Positions 34,238 to 42,134 of a stretch of DNA of 64,000 nt are shown piece after piece; position 1 is the stretch's first letter; each line of letters opens with the position of its first letter. The notes beneath the pieces were generated by a model. It saw only the letters and a program-made list of their open reading frames with translations, did no database searches and was not told where the DNA came from. Position numbers and translations under genes: made by a program. Origin of the DNA: Pinirhizobacter soli (GTDB taxonomy: Bacteria > Pseudomonadota > Gammaproteobacteria > Xanthomonadales > Rhodanobacteraceae); assembly GCF_015905305.1 (NCBI RefSeq), contig NZ_JADZLQ010000003.1, positions 62,001-126,000 on the forward strand, read 5' to 3'.

Positions 34238-35137
34238 ATGGACCGCCTTGCTGCCCTGCAAACCTTCGTGCGCGTCGTGGAGCTTGGATCACTCTCGGCA
34301 GCGGCCCGCGACCTGGGCTTGAGTCAACCTGCGGTGAGCCAGCAGATGGCCGCATTGGAAAAGCACCTCGGTAGCCGCCTGCTACATCGGACCACGCGAC
34401 GGGTCACTGCAACGGCGGCCGGCGAGGATTACTACCGACAGGCGAAGAACATCCTGGCGCTGGTGGATGCGTCCGAGGCGGGGCTGAAGACAAACGTGGG
34501 CGGTGGGTTGAAAGGATCGCTCCGCGTGCAGGCACCTACCGGTCTTGGGCGGCATGTCGTGGCCGGCGTGGCGATCGACTTCCAGTTGCGGCATCCCGAC
34601 GTACGCGTAGAGGTGCTTCTGGATGACCGGATTGCCGACCTCGTCGGGGAAGGCGTGGACGTTGCCATTCGGCTGGGGCTACTCGCCCCTTCGATGCTGG
34701 TGGCGAAACGCCTGGGCACCCTCGATCGCATGTTGGTCGCTTCCCCTATCTACGCGCAGAAGCATGGGCTGCCGGAAACCCCAGAGAGCCTTGCCACGCA
34801 TCCGCACGTGCGCTTCAGCTGGCTGGCCAATGGCGACGACATCACGCTTCTGGGAAAGAGCGGGCCAGTCACCGTGCGAGTGCCGACCTGCTTTGCGGCC
34901 AACAATACCTTTGTGCTGATCCAGGCTATCGAGGCAGGCATAGGCATTGGCGGCGTGCAACGACCGCTGGTGCGCGAGGCGGTGGCGCGAGGTTCGTTGG
35001 TTCCCGTCATGCCCAACTTTCGCTACCCGCCGCTTGAGGTTCATGCCGTGTATCCGTCTGCGGCATACATTCCCGAGACAGCGCGGGCATTTGTTGCCTT
35101 GCTGGAAGATGCCACACAAATCGCACTAGAGCGGTAG
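34238..35137 (+). CDS. LysR-family transcriptional regulator
   Basis: The 299-residue product has an N-terminal helix-turn-helix (MDRLAALQTFVRVVELGSLS, then SQPAVSQQMAALEKHL and RLLHRTTRRVTATAAG) and a C-terminal effector domain from about residue 90. It belongs to the same broad subgroup as the regulator at 3387 but is clearly a different protein. It is divergent from the PRISE-like reductase gene, its probable target. Its 3' end overlaps the convergent HEPN-like gene by 12 bases. Confidence 0.93.
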   Translation: MDRLAALQTFVRVVELGSLSAAARDLGLSQPAVSQQMAALEKHLGSRLLHRTTRRVTATAAGEDYYRQAKNILALVDASEAGLKTNVGGGLKGSLRVQAPTGLGRHVVAGVAIDFQLRHPDVRVEVLLDDRIADLVGEGVDVAIRLGLLAPSMLVAKRLGTLDRMLVASPIYAQKHGLPETPESLATHPHVRFSWLANGDDITLLGKSGPVTVRVPTCFAANNTFVLIQAIEAGIGIGGVQRPLVREAVARGSLVPVMPNFRYPPLEVHAVYPSAAYIPETARAFVALLEDATQIALER

Positions 35138-35566
35138 TTCCGACTCGCGCGTGGTCGCCATCCGCGCCTCGAACACGTCAACCCATGCCGGCGCCTCGAC
35201 ACACGCTTCGCGCATGAGCGCGACTTCCGACTTCCAACGCCCGAATTCCTCGGGCGAGCGCTCTACCCGCAGAACGTGGTGGACCAGGTCGTTCCTGCGG
35301 ACCCGAATTCTGCCCAGGCGGCGCAGCCAGCGACGGAACTCCACCAGGGTGGGATCGTGCCGGTCGTATAGAAGCAGCGACACTTCACGCAGGGTCGCCA
35401 GTTGATTGGTGAAGTTCAGCCGCCTTAGTACCGGCTGTGAGAATTCAACCGTATTACCGGGCAGGCAGGCGGCGATGCACGCTTCAAGGCAAGATTCCAC
35501 GCGTGCGGACCACACCATGATTTCGCCGACAAGGGTGTGGAACTCTTTTTCGTCCGTGATTGGCAT
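35126..35566 (-). CDS. Small HEPN-like protein
   Basis: The 146-residue product is predicted to be all helical. Helices VWSARVESCLEACIAACLP and RRLNFTNQLATLREVSLLLY are followed by RIRVRRNDLVHHVLR, which holds an R-N-x3-H motif (Arg91, His96) like the RX4-6H active site of HEPN ribonucleases. I do not recognise a named family; resemblance to uncharacterised HEPN-like proteins is inferred from this pattern. ATG 35566 has GGAG six bases upstream; the frame is open to a TTG at 35773, but that extension runs through three perfect hairpins and looks non-coding. It sits just downstream of the hairpin cluster. Confidence 0.65.
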   Translation of the reverse strand: MPITDEKEFHTLVGEIMVWSARVESCLEACIAACLPGNTVEFSQPVLRRLNFTNQLATLREVSLLLYDRHDPTLVEFRRWLRRLGRIRVRRNDLVHHVLRVERSPEEFGRWKSEVALMREACVEAPAWVDVFEARMATTRESELPL

Positions 35567-35585
35567 TGATGCTCCGGGGGGCGTG

Positions 35586-35767
35586 GCCACCTCCCAAGAG
35601 GGAGGTGGCGGCGTGCCGGGCTCGAAATACCGCGTAAACGAAACGGCTTGGGCAAAGCCCGCACCGACACGCCGCCATAAGCGACGCACGGGCGCCGCGA
35701 ATTGTTCGCGGCGCCAGTCGTTTAACAAGCGGGCTTTCGAAACCCGGTTACCTCGACAGAGGTAACC
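35586..35767. repeat. Cluster of perfect inverted repeats (hairpins) in a 361-base gap
   Basis: The gap 35567-35927 holds no convincing gene but three perfect inverted repeats: 35586-35595/35600-35609 (GCCACCTCCC, loop AAGA), 35691-35701/35705-35715 (GGCGCCGCGAA, loop TTG) and 35746-35754/35759-35767 (GGTTACCTC, loop GACA), plus a shorter GGGC/GCCC pair near 35650-35661. Density is far above the surroundings. It could be a structured leader RNA, a remnant of a single-stranded-DNA phage origin, or regulatory palindromes. The remaining bases to 35927 show no clear signal. Confidence 0.6.
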
Positions 35768-35927
35768 CTGCAATGGTGCCGTCCGCGACGCTGGCAGTCG
35801 ATAGTAAGCGTCTCAAACTTGAGCAGCGCTTTCTATCGCAGCTTGCTCAATCTTCCTGCCCGATCATCGGCGATAACGAATCAGTCGGAACGACAGGCAT
35901 ACAGGACTCAACGAGCATGGGTTTCTC

Positions 35928-36341
35928 CTAACCAACCTGCTGGAACACAAGTTGGAAGTTGTCCGGATCACGCAGGCTGAACTGCCTCAGGCCGTAGGAA
36001 GCCATCGCCAGCGGATCGATCTTCAAGCCTGCCTGCTTGAGCGACGCATAGGCGCCGTCAAGATCGGAGCAGCCGATATACAGACACGTGTCGCCGTGCG
36101 CGGCCATGCGGAAGGCGTCGGGTGCACCTGGCCTTTCACCAGAATCGTAAGCCGTGTTGAGCATCAGGTCGACACTTCCCGAGCGCAACCACATCCAGTG
36201 GGAGAACCTTCCTTCCGGCGTCTCGACAACAGGCGACGCAGAGACCACTTCGAAACCGAGCTTGTCCCGATAGAACTCCAGCGACGTGGTCATATCGAAT
36301 ACTTGTATTAGCGGTGTAAGACCTACCAACGCCATTGACAT
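35928..36341 (-). CDS. VOC-family (glyoxalase-like) protein
   Basis: The 137-residue product has VOC-fold modules: LTPLIQVFDMTTSLEFYRDK with LGFEVVSASPVVE, then DTCLYIGCSDLDGAYASLKQ and LRQFSLRDPDNFQLVFQQ. ATG 36341 has GGAGG five bases upstream, which makes it a strong independent start. However, the frame is also open upstream into a membrane-protein segment (to 36725) without a stop codon, so a longer fused protein is possible. It may act on a small aldehyde or antibiotic; no activity is assigned. Confidence 0.82.
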   Translation of the reverse strand: MSMALVGLTPLIQVFDMTTSLEFYRDKLGFEVVSASPVVETPEGRFSHWMWLRSGSVDLMLNTAYDSGERPGAPDAFRMAAHGDTCLYIGCSDLDGAYASLKQAGLKIDPLAMASYGLRQFSLRDPDNFQLVFQQVG

Positions 36342-36725
36342 GGAAGCCTCCGGTTTGAAGTGGCAACGTTCCCATTCACGAAGAATACGACGGGATATCA
36401 GCAGATTCCTTGCGGGAAGGATCAGCCCCGATTCGAATGGGGTCAGGAAGATGGTGAACAACACGATGAGAACGATGCCGGCACTTCGTGATCGCGGATC
36501 AATAGCGCGACAGGTGTTGTGCACAAGCAAGGTATAGAGCAGGACCGGGGGCACGGTGACCAACGTAAACAATAGCGCCGTGAGCACTCCAGTCCGCCCA
36601 ACGTCCGCGGCCCCCAATGCGCACATCAACAAGAACCAGATGACGTGAATGACGTACGCCTTCATCAGGCGCGACCGTCTTTTACGCAGCAGCTCTATGA
36701 GGGCTGATTCCATGGCATCCATCAT
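36342..36725 (-). CDS. Membrane-protein segment fused in frame to the VOC gene
   Basis: Starting at ATG 36725 (or 36722), about 128 codons encode a membrane protein with three hydrophobic segments (AYVIHVIWFLLMCALGAAD, TALLFTLVTVPPVLLYTLL, GIVLIVLFTIFLTPFESGL) ending RNLLISRRILREWERCHFKP. There is no stop codon before the VOC start at 36341, so this is either a genuine fusion of 266 residues or a separate protein that has lost its stop. I do not recognise the membrane family. The good ribosome site at the VOC start argues for two products. Confidence 0.55.
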
Positions 36726-36753
36726 GCCAAGGCCGCGGGATGTTGCGTCAGTG

Positions 36754-37806
36754 CTACAAGTCTCCCATCCCCCGCAACAGCGCCGCATGGAAGGCATCTG
36801 GATCCTGTAGCTGTGGCGCATGCCCAGCATCGGGAAACTCCACGAGCTTCGCTCCTGGAATAGCCGCAACGGCCGCGCGGGCCAGCTGCGGATAATTCCC
36901 CAGCGAGGAACGTTTGTCTTCCGGAGCGAATTCCTTGCCGATGGCCGTGTTGTCCTTGTCGCCGATCATCAGCAGGGCGCGAACCTTCAGCTGCGGGAAC
37001 TCGTAGACCACGGGCTGGGTCAGGATCATGTCGTAGAGCAAGGCGGAGTTCCACGCCACCACTTCTTTCCCGGGGCCGCGATACATGCCCGCCAGCATCT
37101 GCACCCAGCGATCGTAATCAGCGCGCCATTGGCCTGCGAAGTACGTGTTTTTCTCGTAAGTACGGATGCGCTCGGCCGTGGTGCCAAGCTCCCGCTGGTA
37201 CCACTGGTCTACCGATATGGGCGGCACGCCCTTGGCCTTCCAATCTTCCAGGCCGATCGGATTCACCAACACTAGCTGCCCGGTTTCACGTGGGTAGGTC
37301 AGGGCGTAACGAATGCCAAGCATCCCGCCCGTGGAATGGCCGATGATGGTGGCGACGTGTATGTCGAGCGAGTGCAACAGGTCGTTGGTGTTCTTCGCCA
37401 GTTGCTGGAAGCTGAACTGGTAACTGCGAGGTTTGCTCGATTTGCAAAAGCCAACCTGATCGATGGCGATCACGCGGTAACCGGCCTTGGCCAGTACCTT
37501 GATGGTTTCGCCCCAGGTAGCGGAGCAGTAATTCTTACCATGCAGCAATACGGCCGTACGCCCGTTCGCGGTCCCCGCATCCGGCGCAACATCCATGTAG
37601 GCCATTTTGAGTTCTTGCCGTTGCGACTGGAACGTGTAGTACGAAATGGGGTACTGATAGTCGAAGCCTTGAAGTTCCGCGCCATACACCGGACCGGAGT
37701 CATTCCCCGCCAACGCCTGGCCGAATGCCGCTGCCGGCAGGCAAGCCGACAAACAGGCAAGTACCAGGTAGCAAGCGATAGAAGCGGTAGAGCGGACGTT
37801 CTTCAT
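36754..37806 (-). CDS. Exported alpha/beta-hydrolase
   Basis: The 350-residue product has a signal peptide (SIACYLVLACLSACLPAAAF, cleavage near FGQA). The hydrolase fold shows TAVLLHGKNYCSATWGETIK (oxyanion side), the nucleophile elbow GHSTGGMLGIRYA and the late segments LMIGDKDNTA (acid) and FPDAGHAPQLQDP (His). The family includes esterases, epoxide hydrolases and haloperoxidase-like enzymes; the substrate is not evident. ATG 37806 was chosen because the signal peptide follows directly; the frame is open to 37941 and would overlap the xenA gene. Confidence 0.87.
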   Translation of the reverse strand: MKNVRSTASIACYLVLACLSACLPAAAFGQALAGNDSGPVYGAELQGFDYQYPISYYTFQSQRQELKMAYMDVAPDAGTANGRTAVLLHGKNYCSATWGETIKVLAKAGYRVIAIDQVGFCKSSKPRSYQFSFQQLAKNTNDLLHSLDIHVATIIGHSTGGMLGIRYALTYPRETGQLVLVNPIGLEDWKAKGVPPISVDQWYQRELGTTAERIRTYEKNTYFAGQWRADYDRWVQMLAGMYRGPGKEVVAWNSALLYDMILTQPVVYEFPQLKVRALLMIGDKDNTAIGKEFAPEDKRSSLGNYPQLARAAVAAIPGAKLVEFPDAGHAPQLQDPDAFHAALLRGMGDL

Positions 37807-37909
37807 AGGCGAAATGACGGCATGGCTAACACGATGATGCCAGTCTACTGGCAGCCCAAGTAACGCAACCCGTCCGGCGTACCGAACGGGCCGCATGCCA
37901 ACCGCCGAT

Positions 37910-39004
37910 TCAAGCCGCGTAACGCTCCAGCCAGTGCGCATACGGCGCCGGCAACGTCCACGACGGACGCGCCACGCCCAACGCGCGCGCGGCCTGGTAC
38001 GGCCAGTGCGGATCAGCCAGATGGCCTCGCCCCACCATCACCAGATCGAGCTGCCCTGCCTGCACCGCCTGCTGTGCGAGCTCGGGCGTACCGAAGCCCC
38101 ACGCCGACGACACGGGAAGTCCCGACTCGTTGCGCACTCGTTCGGCGATGGGACCCAGGAATGCAGGGCCCCAGGGAATATTGGCCGATGGAGTGGAGAA
38201 GCCGACGCTCACGCCAAGCATGTCCAGGCCGTGTTGCTTGAATCCCTTGGCGAGCTCGATGGACTCGACCATGGTTTCCTCGTCGCGCCCGTCGTATTCG
38301 ATCACGCCAAAACGCGCGGTAAGCGGAAGATGCTCCGGCCACACTTCGCGCACGGCGGCCACGGTTTCAAGCAGGAAGCGGCTGCGGTTTTCCAGGCTGC
38401 CACCGTAGAGGTCGTCGCGGTGATTGGAATGCGCGGAGAAGAAGCTCTGGCCCAGGTAACCATGGGCGAAGTGCAATTCCAGCCACTCGAAGCCGGCTTC
38501 CAGCGCGCGCTTGGCCGCGGCGACGAAATCCGCCTGGACGCGGATGATGTCCTGCCTGGTCATGGCTTGCGGCAGCTTCGACAAGCCACCGCCATAGGCG
38601 ACAGCCGATGGCGCGATGGTCTGCCAGCCGCGCGGGTCGTCTTCGGCAATATGGTCGTCGCCTTCCCATGGGCGGTTCGCACTGGCTTTGCGGCCGGCAT
38701 GGGCGAGCTGGATGCCCGGAACGGCGCCGGCCGCCTTGATCGCCTGCACCACCGGCACGAACGCGGCAGCCTGGGCGTCGTTCCACAGGCCTGCGCAGCC
38801 CGGGGTGATGCGGCCTTCCGGCGACACCGCCGTGGCTTCCACGATCAGCAGGCCCGCACCGCCGCGTGCGATGCCGGCAAGGTGCACGCGATGCCAGTCG
38901 TTGATCACACCCTCTTCGGCGGTGTACTGGCACATCGGCGGTACGGCGATGCGGTTACGCAGGGTCACGCCCTTGAGTTTGAACGGATCGAACAGGGAAG
39001 CCAT
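37910..39004 (-). CDS. xenA: Old-yellow-enzyme family NADPH:flavin oxidoreductase (XenA-like)
   Basis: The 364-residue product closely follows Pseudomonas XenA/YqjM-type enzymes: LRNRIAVPPMCQYTAEEGVI (active-site Cys in PMCQY), GIQLAHAGRKASANRPWEGD, LHFAHGYLGQSFFSAHSN, ARFGV and a C-terminal SWTLPAPYAHWLERY. These FMN enzymes reduce activated C=C bonds and nitro-compounds, and XenA degrades nitroglycerin and related xenobiotics. It is divergent from an ArsR-type regulator gene with a palindrome between them. Substrates here are unproven. Confidence 0.93.
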   Translation of the reverse strand: MASLFDPFKLKGVTLRNRIAVPPMCQYTAEEGVINDWHRVHLAGIARGGAGLLIVEATAVSPEGRITPGCAGLWNDAQAAAFVPVVQAIKAAGAVPGIQLAHAGRKASANRPWEGDDHIAEDDPRGWQTIAPSAVAYGGGLSKLPQAMTRQDIIRVQADFVAAAKRALEAGFEWLELHFAHGYLGQSFFSAHSNHRDDLYGGSLENRSRFLLETVAAVREVWPEHLPLTARFGVIEYDGRDEETMVESIELAKGFKQHGLDMLGVSVGFSTPSANIPWGPAFLGPIAERVRNESGLPVSSAWGFGTPELAQQAVQAGQLDLVMVGRGHLADPHWPYQAARALGVARPSWTLPAPYAHWLERYAA

Positions 39005-39032
39005 GGGGACGATTCCTTGAGGGTAATTCTTA

Positions 39033-39052
39033 AGTTCGATAATATTCGAACT
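39033..39052. promoter_or_regulatory. Palindromic operator between xenA and the ArsR-type gene
   Basis: AGTTCGA-taatat-TCGAACT is a perfect 7-base inverted repeat with a 6-base AT-rich spacer, central in the 83-base divergent gap. Winged-helix ArsR proteins bind 12-2-12-type palindromes of this size, so the neighbouring regulator is the likely ligand. Confidence 0.65.
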
Positions 39053-39087
39053 ATCGAGAGAAGGTCAAATGCCCTAGAATTCGTCTT

Positions 39088-39393
39088 ATGCGCCCGTACA
39101 AGCACCCCGCCGCCGACCAGTTCGCCCTGGAGCGGATATTCCAGGCACTGAGCGACCCGATCCGACTGGAAATCGTCCGGCACCTGGATCGCGTGACCGA
39201 AGCCACCTGCGGCGAGCTGGACGGCGGCCGCCCGAAATCGAGCATGTCCCACCACTTCCGCATCCTGCGTGACGCGGGCCTGGTGCATACCCGCGGGGCG
39301 GGTACGGTGCATCAGAACACGCTTCGTCGCGCTGAATTGAACGCACGCTTCCCTGGGTTGCTTGACGCCATCCTGGCGCAGCCTGCCGGCTGA
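39088..39393 (+). CDS. ArsR-family winged-helix regulator
   Basis: The 101-residue product has an ArsR helix-turn-helix: ALERIFQALSDPIRLEIVRH, ATCGELDGG and SSMSHHFRILRDAGLVHTRG. No metal-binding Cys pair is visible, so it is not a classical metal sensor. It is divergent from xenA and probably represses it until an electrophile or redox signal appears, as known for some OYE-linked regulators (inference). A strong hairpin follows its stop codon. Confidence 0.9.
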   Translation: MRPYKHPAADQFALERIFQALSDPIRLEIVRHLDRVTEATCGELDGGRPKSSMSHHFRILRDAGLVHTRGAGTVHQNTLRRAELNARFPGLLDAILAQPAG

Positions 39394-39412
39394 TCGCGAC
39401 GACGCCGTCGCG

Positions 39413-39437
39413 AAAGCCCGGCACAAAGCCGGGCTTT
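39413..39437. terminator. Bidirectional intrinsic terminator
   Basis: AAAGCCCGGC and GCCGGGCTTT form a perfect 10-base stem with a 5-base loop, A-tract on one side and T-tract on the other, between the convergent ArsR gene and the exported protein gene ending at 39460. Confidence 0.8.
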
Positions 39438-39459
39438 CCAAACGACTACTCGAGTTGCC

Positions 39460-40242
39460 CTATTGCTTCATCGCCACCAGGGTCGTTTCGCGATTGCTCG
39501 GCTTGTCCGTCACGACCGTGGTCATGGTCTTTCCATCAGCCGATACCGTCATCTTCGATACGGCGGTTTCCTTTCCGCTCATCATCGTGGTCTCCTGCAA
39601 AACCTTGCCCACCATCTTGACGACGACCATGTCGGTGCCTGGGTCGCCCTTATAGGGTGCCGGTTTGCCGCCCAGCTTGGCCGTATACGACTCACCGCGC
39701 GGGGTATTCATGGTGACGGTGTCGCCTTCGATCTTATAGGTGTAGGTAAGCATGTTGTCCGAGGCGTCCTGGAAGCTCGAGGTGCGCCAGGAGCCCGCCA
39801 GTGCATGCGATCCCGCGGGCGGGGCAGCAACACGCGTCATCGTGCCTTTGACGCTGGCATCGGCGGAACCTGGGCGGTAGGAGATGTCGTCAAAGGTTGC
39901 TGTCTTGCCGTCCGCCGATATGGTGGTGGTTTCGGTGTAGACAGTCTTGCCATCCTTCTTTCCAGTCTCGACCACCGTGTGGTCGTCGACCACCTTCACC
40001 GACATCGTCTCGATGCGTGGATGCCCGGTCACCGGATGATCCATGCCGTCCGCCGCAACCTTGATGGGCGGCGAGCAATCACATGTGTATTGGCCATCCT
40101 TGAGCGTGATGACCATCGGCTTGGTGGAGGCCTTCACCTTGTCGACGTCGATTTTCCAGGTACCGTCGAATGCACTTTGCGCCATGGCAACGCAGGGCAG
40201 CAGGCATGCCAAAAGCATCCCGCTGAAAAGTAACTTTTTCAT
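39460..40242 (-). CDS. Exported beta-rich protein (lipocalin-like), unknown function
   Basis: The 260-residue product starts with a signal peptide (MKKLLFSGMLLACLLPCVAM, cleavage near AMAQ). The mature part is Thr/Lys/Val-rich with many predicted strands and two similar halves: FDGTWKIDVDKVKAST and later LAGSWRTSSFQDASDN, and ISADGKTATFDD and VSADGKTMTTVVTD. That points to an internal duplication of a lipocalin-like beta-barrel that could bind a small molecule. One CDC pair is present (YTCDCSP). No name can be given. A hairpin terminator follows its stop codon. Confidence 0.78.
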   Translation of the reverse strand: MKKLLFSGMLLACLLPCVAMAQSAFDGTWKIDVDKVKASTKPMVITLKDGQYTCDCSPPIKVAADGMDHPVTGHPRIETMSVKVVDDHTVVETGKKDGKTVYTETTTISADGKTATFDDISYRPGSADASVKGTMTRVAAPPAGSHALAGSWRTSSFQDASDNMLTYTYKIEGDTVTMNTPRGESYTAKLGGKPAPYKGDPGTDMVVVKMVGKVLQETTMMSGKETAVSKMTVSADGKTMTTVVTDKPSNRETTLVAMKQ

Positions 40243-40415
40243 AGACTATCCCCGACTAGCTATAACCGCGGCCGAGATCGCCCAGATAGCTCAGGTCCCC
40301 CAAGGTGCCAGTTCCACCTCTTTCTCCGAGTCCCAGCCACGGCAACGTATCACCCGGGCGACACGCCGGGCATTGGCCGTTTAGCCGAGTGCTGCGAGCT
40401 CAGATCGAAGCCGGG

Positions 40416-40604
40416 TTATCCACGCTCATGGACAACGCGAAGCGGCGCGGCGTTGGGCTGGTCGATGACCATGAACATATCGTCGCCCAAGCGGACCAAC
40501 TCGCGATTTCCGTCCTGCAGGAACCAGCGAGGGTGCGGGGTATCGGCGTCAGTCGTTAAGATGGAATGAAGCCGGCCGAAGGTGTCGTGTACCGTGAGCT
40601 GCAT
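40416..40604 (-). CDS. Small protein, unknown function
   Basis: The 62-residue product (starting MQLTVHDTFGRLHSILTT) has GGAG six bases before its ATG, mixed charged/hydrophobic composition, and the beta-like segment NRELVRLGDDMFMVIDQP. I recognise no family. The open frame extends to 40646 upstream of this ATG. It is a plausible real gene because of the ribosome site and balanced composition; it lies in a 509-base region between the exported lipocalin-like gene and the PstS/DING-like gene. The rest of that region shows only the terminator at 40665-40697. Confidence 0.55.
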   Translation of the reverse strand: MQLTVHDTFGRLHSILTTDADTPHPRWFLQDGNRELVRLGDDMFMVIDQPNAAPLRVVHERG

Positions 40605-40664
40605 AAGCTTCTCCGCCGACTGGGGTCCTTCAGCGTACGCGGCCAATTGTGCTGTTTCAAGACA

Positions 40665-40697
40665 GGAAAAGAGGAGGGCCGGGGGCGGCCCTCCTCT
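40665..40697 (-). terminator. Intrinsic terminator of the PstS/DING-like gene
   Basis: AGAGGAGGGCC and GGCCCTCCTCT form a perfect 11-base stem with a 6-base loop, followed on the minus strand by TTTTCC. It starts 54 bases after the stop of the gene at 40752. Confidence 0.8.
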
Positions 40698-40751
40698 GCG
40701 CGACCAGTGTCGCGCTTACCTTATCCCAACAATTTCAAACTGCTTTGTTGC

Positions 40752-42134
40752 TTAGTTGACGCAGGAGTTGATCTTGGCCTGGATCACAGCCGGCGTTGCA
40801 CCGTTGATGCTCAGCCAGGAAAGACCCGCACCGGCGACACCGATGGTGTTCACCTGGGCTTTCACGGTCGAGTTATATGGCGAGAACAGCACGCCACGCA
40901 CTTGGCCCACATCCAGGCCATTGGACTTGGCATTGCCCAACAGGTAGGACACCGCGACGATCGGATAGTTGGTCGTCGAAGTGGCGTAGTCTTCCGGATT
41001 GACCAGGCCAATGCACTGGGTGGTCAGGCCGGAAGCTGCGAGCGTGGGACGGCCGTTGCCGTCGACACCAGTGATGATCTGGTCGAAGTTCACGGTCACC
41101 GGCAAGGTGGTAGCGCCATAGTTGCTCGGATCGAAACCGTTCACCGTAGCGAAGGTCAAGAAGCCTGCAGCAACGTTAGCTGCTTCAGCGTAGCCGATGC
41201 TGCCGTCGGTGATCGAGATCCCGTTGACAACGGCGGGATTGCCCGACTCCGGAAGCGTGGCGGAATACGAACTGAAGTAAGTCGGAGCGGGAGTGGCGCC
41301 AGTGGCAACGGTGAACGTCTGGTCCGTCTTGAACTTGGTAGCCACGCCGTTGCCGCCAGTGCCGACAGGCGGAGCTGCGGTGGCACCGCAAGCCTTCGAC
41401 AGATGGTTGGTGAAGTTGAAGGTGGTGCCGCTACCATCCGAACGATAGACGATCGTGATCGGGCCCGTCACCGAGACGCCCGACGGCAGCGCCGAGGCGA
41501 GAGCCGGGTCCTGCCAGGTCTTGATGGCGCCGGAGAAGATCTTGCACACCTGCGTCTCGTTGAGAGCCAGCGAGGCAACCGGGTTGCCGGTCGTATCAAG
41601 TTTGTTGAAGGCAATGGCAATGGCGCCCGAGACCGACGGGATCTGCACCGGCTGAGCGCCGGTGATGCCGGTATGGCCAGCGGCGTAGTTCGACAGGTCC
41701 GTGCTGTTGAGCGGCGAGTCGGAACCCACGAAATGCGGCTGGGCCAGCGTTTCGCCCAGCGAGGTGGCACCGAAGCCGATCGGGTTGGGGGTGGCGACGC
41801 AGTTGGCGTTCACGGCAAATGCCGTGAGCTGATTGCCGGCGAGGATGTTCTTGCCGCCGCCACTGCCGGTCTGGCAGTAGGAAACGCGCAGGTTGGACGG
41901 CGAGCTCTGGGTCTTGGCGTACTCGCCCAGCAGCGTGCCGTCACCGGTGGTGTCGGCGCGCAGCGGTCCCTGCAGGCGGGTGGAGGTGTCACCGCCGTAA
42001 CCAGCGGCCGGCAACGTGGCGCCGCCGCCGACGATGATGGAGTTCTGTGCGCTGGCGAGCGAGGCAAAACCGAATAGCAACGCACCCGCGAGCAACTTCA
42101 TGCGGGTATCCCCAATGGAAAGTCCATTGATCAT
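40752..42134 (-). CDS. PstS/DING-like periplasmic substrate-binding protein
   Basis: The 460-residue product has a signal peptide (MKLLAGALLFGFASLASAQ after a short pre-sequence) and, after cleavage, NSIIVGGGATLPAAGY, resembling the start of PstS/DING phosphate-binding proteins (consensus GGGATLP). Later VYRSDGSGTTFNFTNHL matches the phosphate-binding SDGSGTT loop of that family. It is longer than E. coli PstS (about 350 residues). No PstCAB or PhoU genes lie nearby, so it may be a secreted or scavenging form, as described for DING proteins. AAGGGGA lies seven bases before ATG 42134; a second ATG at 42101 is possible. Confidence 0.85.
   Translation of the reverse strand: MINGLSIGDTRMKLLAGALLFGFASLASAQNSIIVGGGATLPAAGYGGDTSTRLQGPLRADTTGDGTLLGEYAKTQSSPSNLRVSYCQTGSGGGKNILAGNQLTAFAVNANCVATPNPIGFGATSLGETLAQPHFVGSDSPLNSTDLSNYAAGHTGITGAQPVQIPSVSGAIAIAFNKLDTTGNPVASLALNETQVCKIFSGAIKTWQDPALASALPSGVSVTGPITIVYRSDGSGTTFNFTNHLSKACGATAAPPVGTGGNGVATKFKTDQTFTVATGATPAPTYFSSYSATLPESGNPAVVNGISITDGSIGYAEAANVAAGFLTFATVNGFDPSNYGATTLPVTVNFDQIITGVDGNGRPTLAASGLTTQCIGLVNPEDYATSTTNYPIVAVSYLLGNAKSNGLDVGQVRGVLFSPYNSTVKAQVNTIGVAGAGLSWLSINGATPAVIQAKINSCVN

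Noticed and set aside
35691-35767. Integron attC site or tRNA in the hairpin cluster
   Set aside because: A GTTTAAC-like core exists but lacks the matched RYYYAAC/GTTRRRY arms with extrahelical bases; no clover-leaf or anticodon arm can be drawn.
35567-35773. N-terminal extension of the HEPN-like protein to TTG 35773
   Set aside because: The extension runs across three perfect hairpins, has no ribosome site at the TTG, and the internal ATG has GGAG.
35567-35927. Complete inovirus prophage
   Set aside because: No coat, Zot or replication-initiator genes and no dif-like flanks are present; at most a remnant of an intergenic region is possible.
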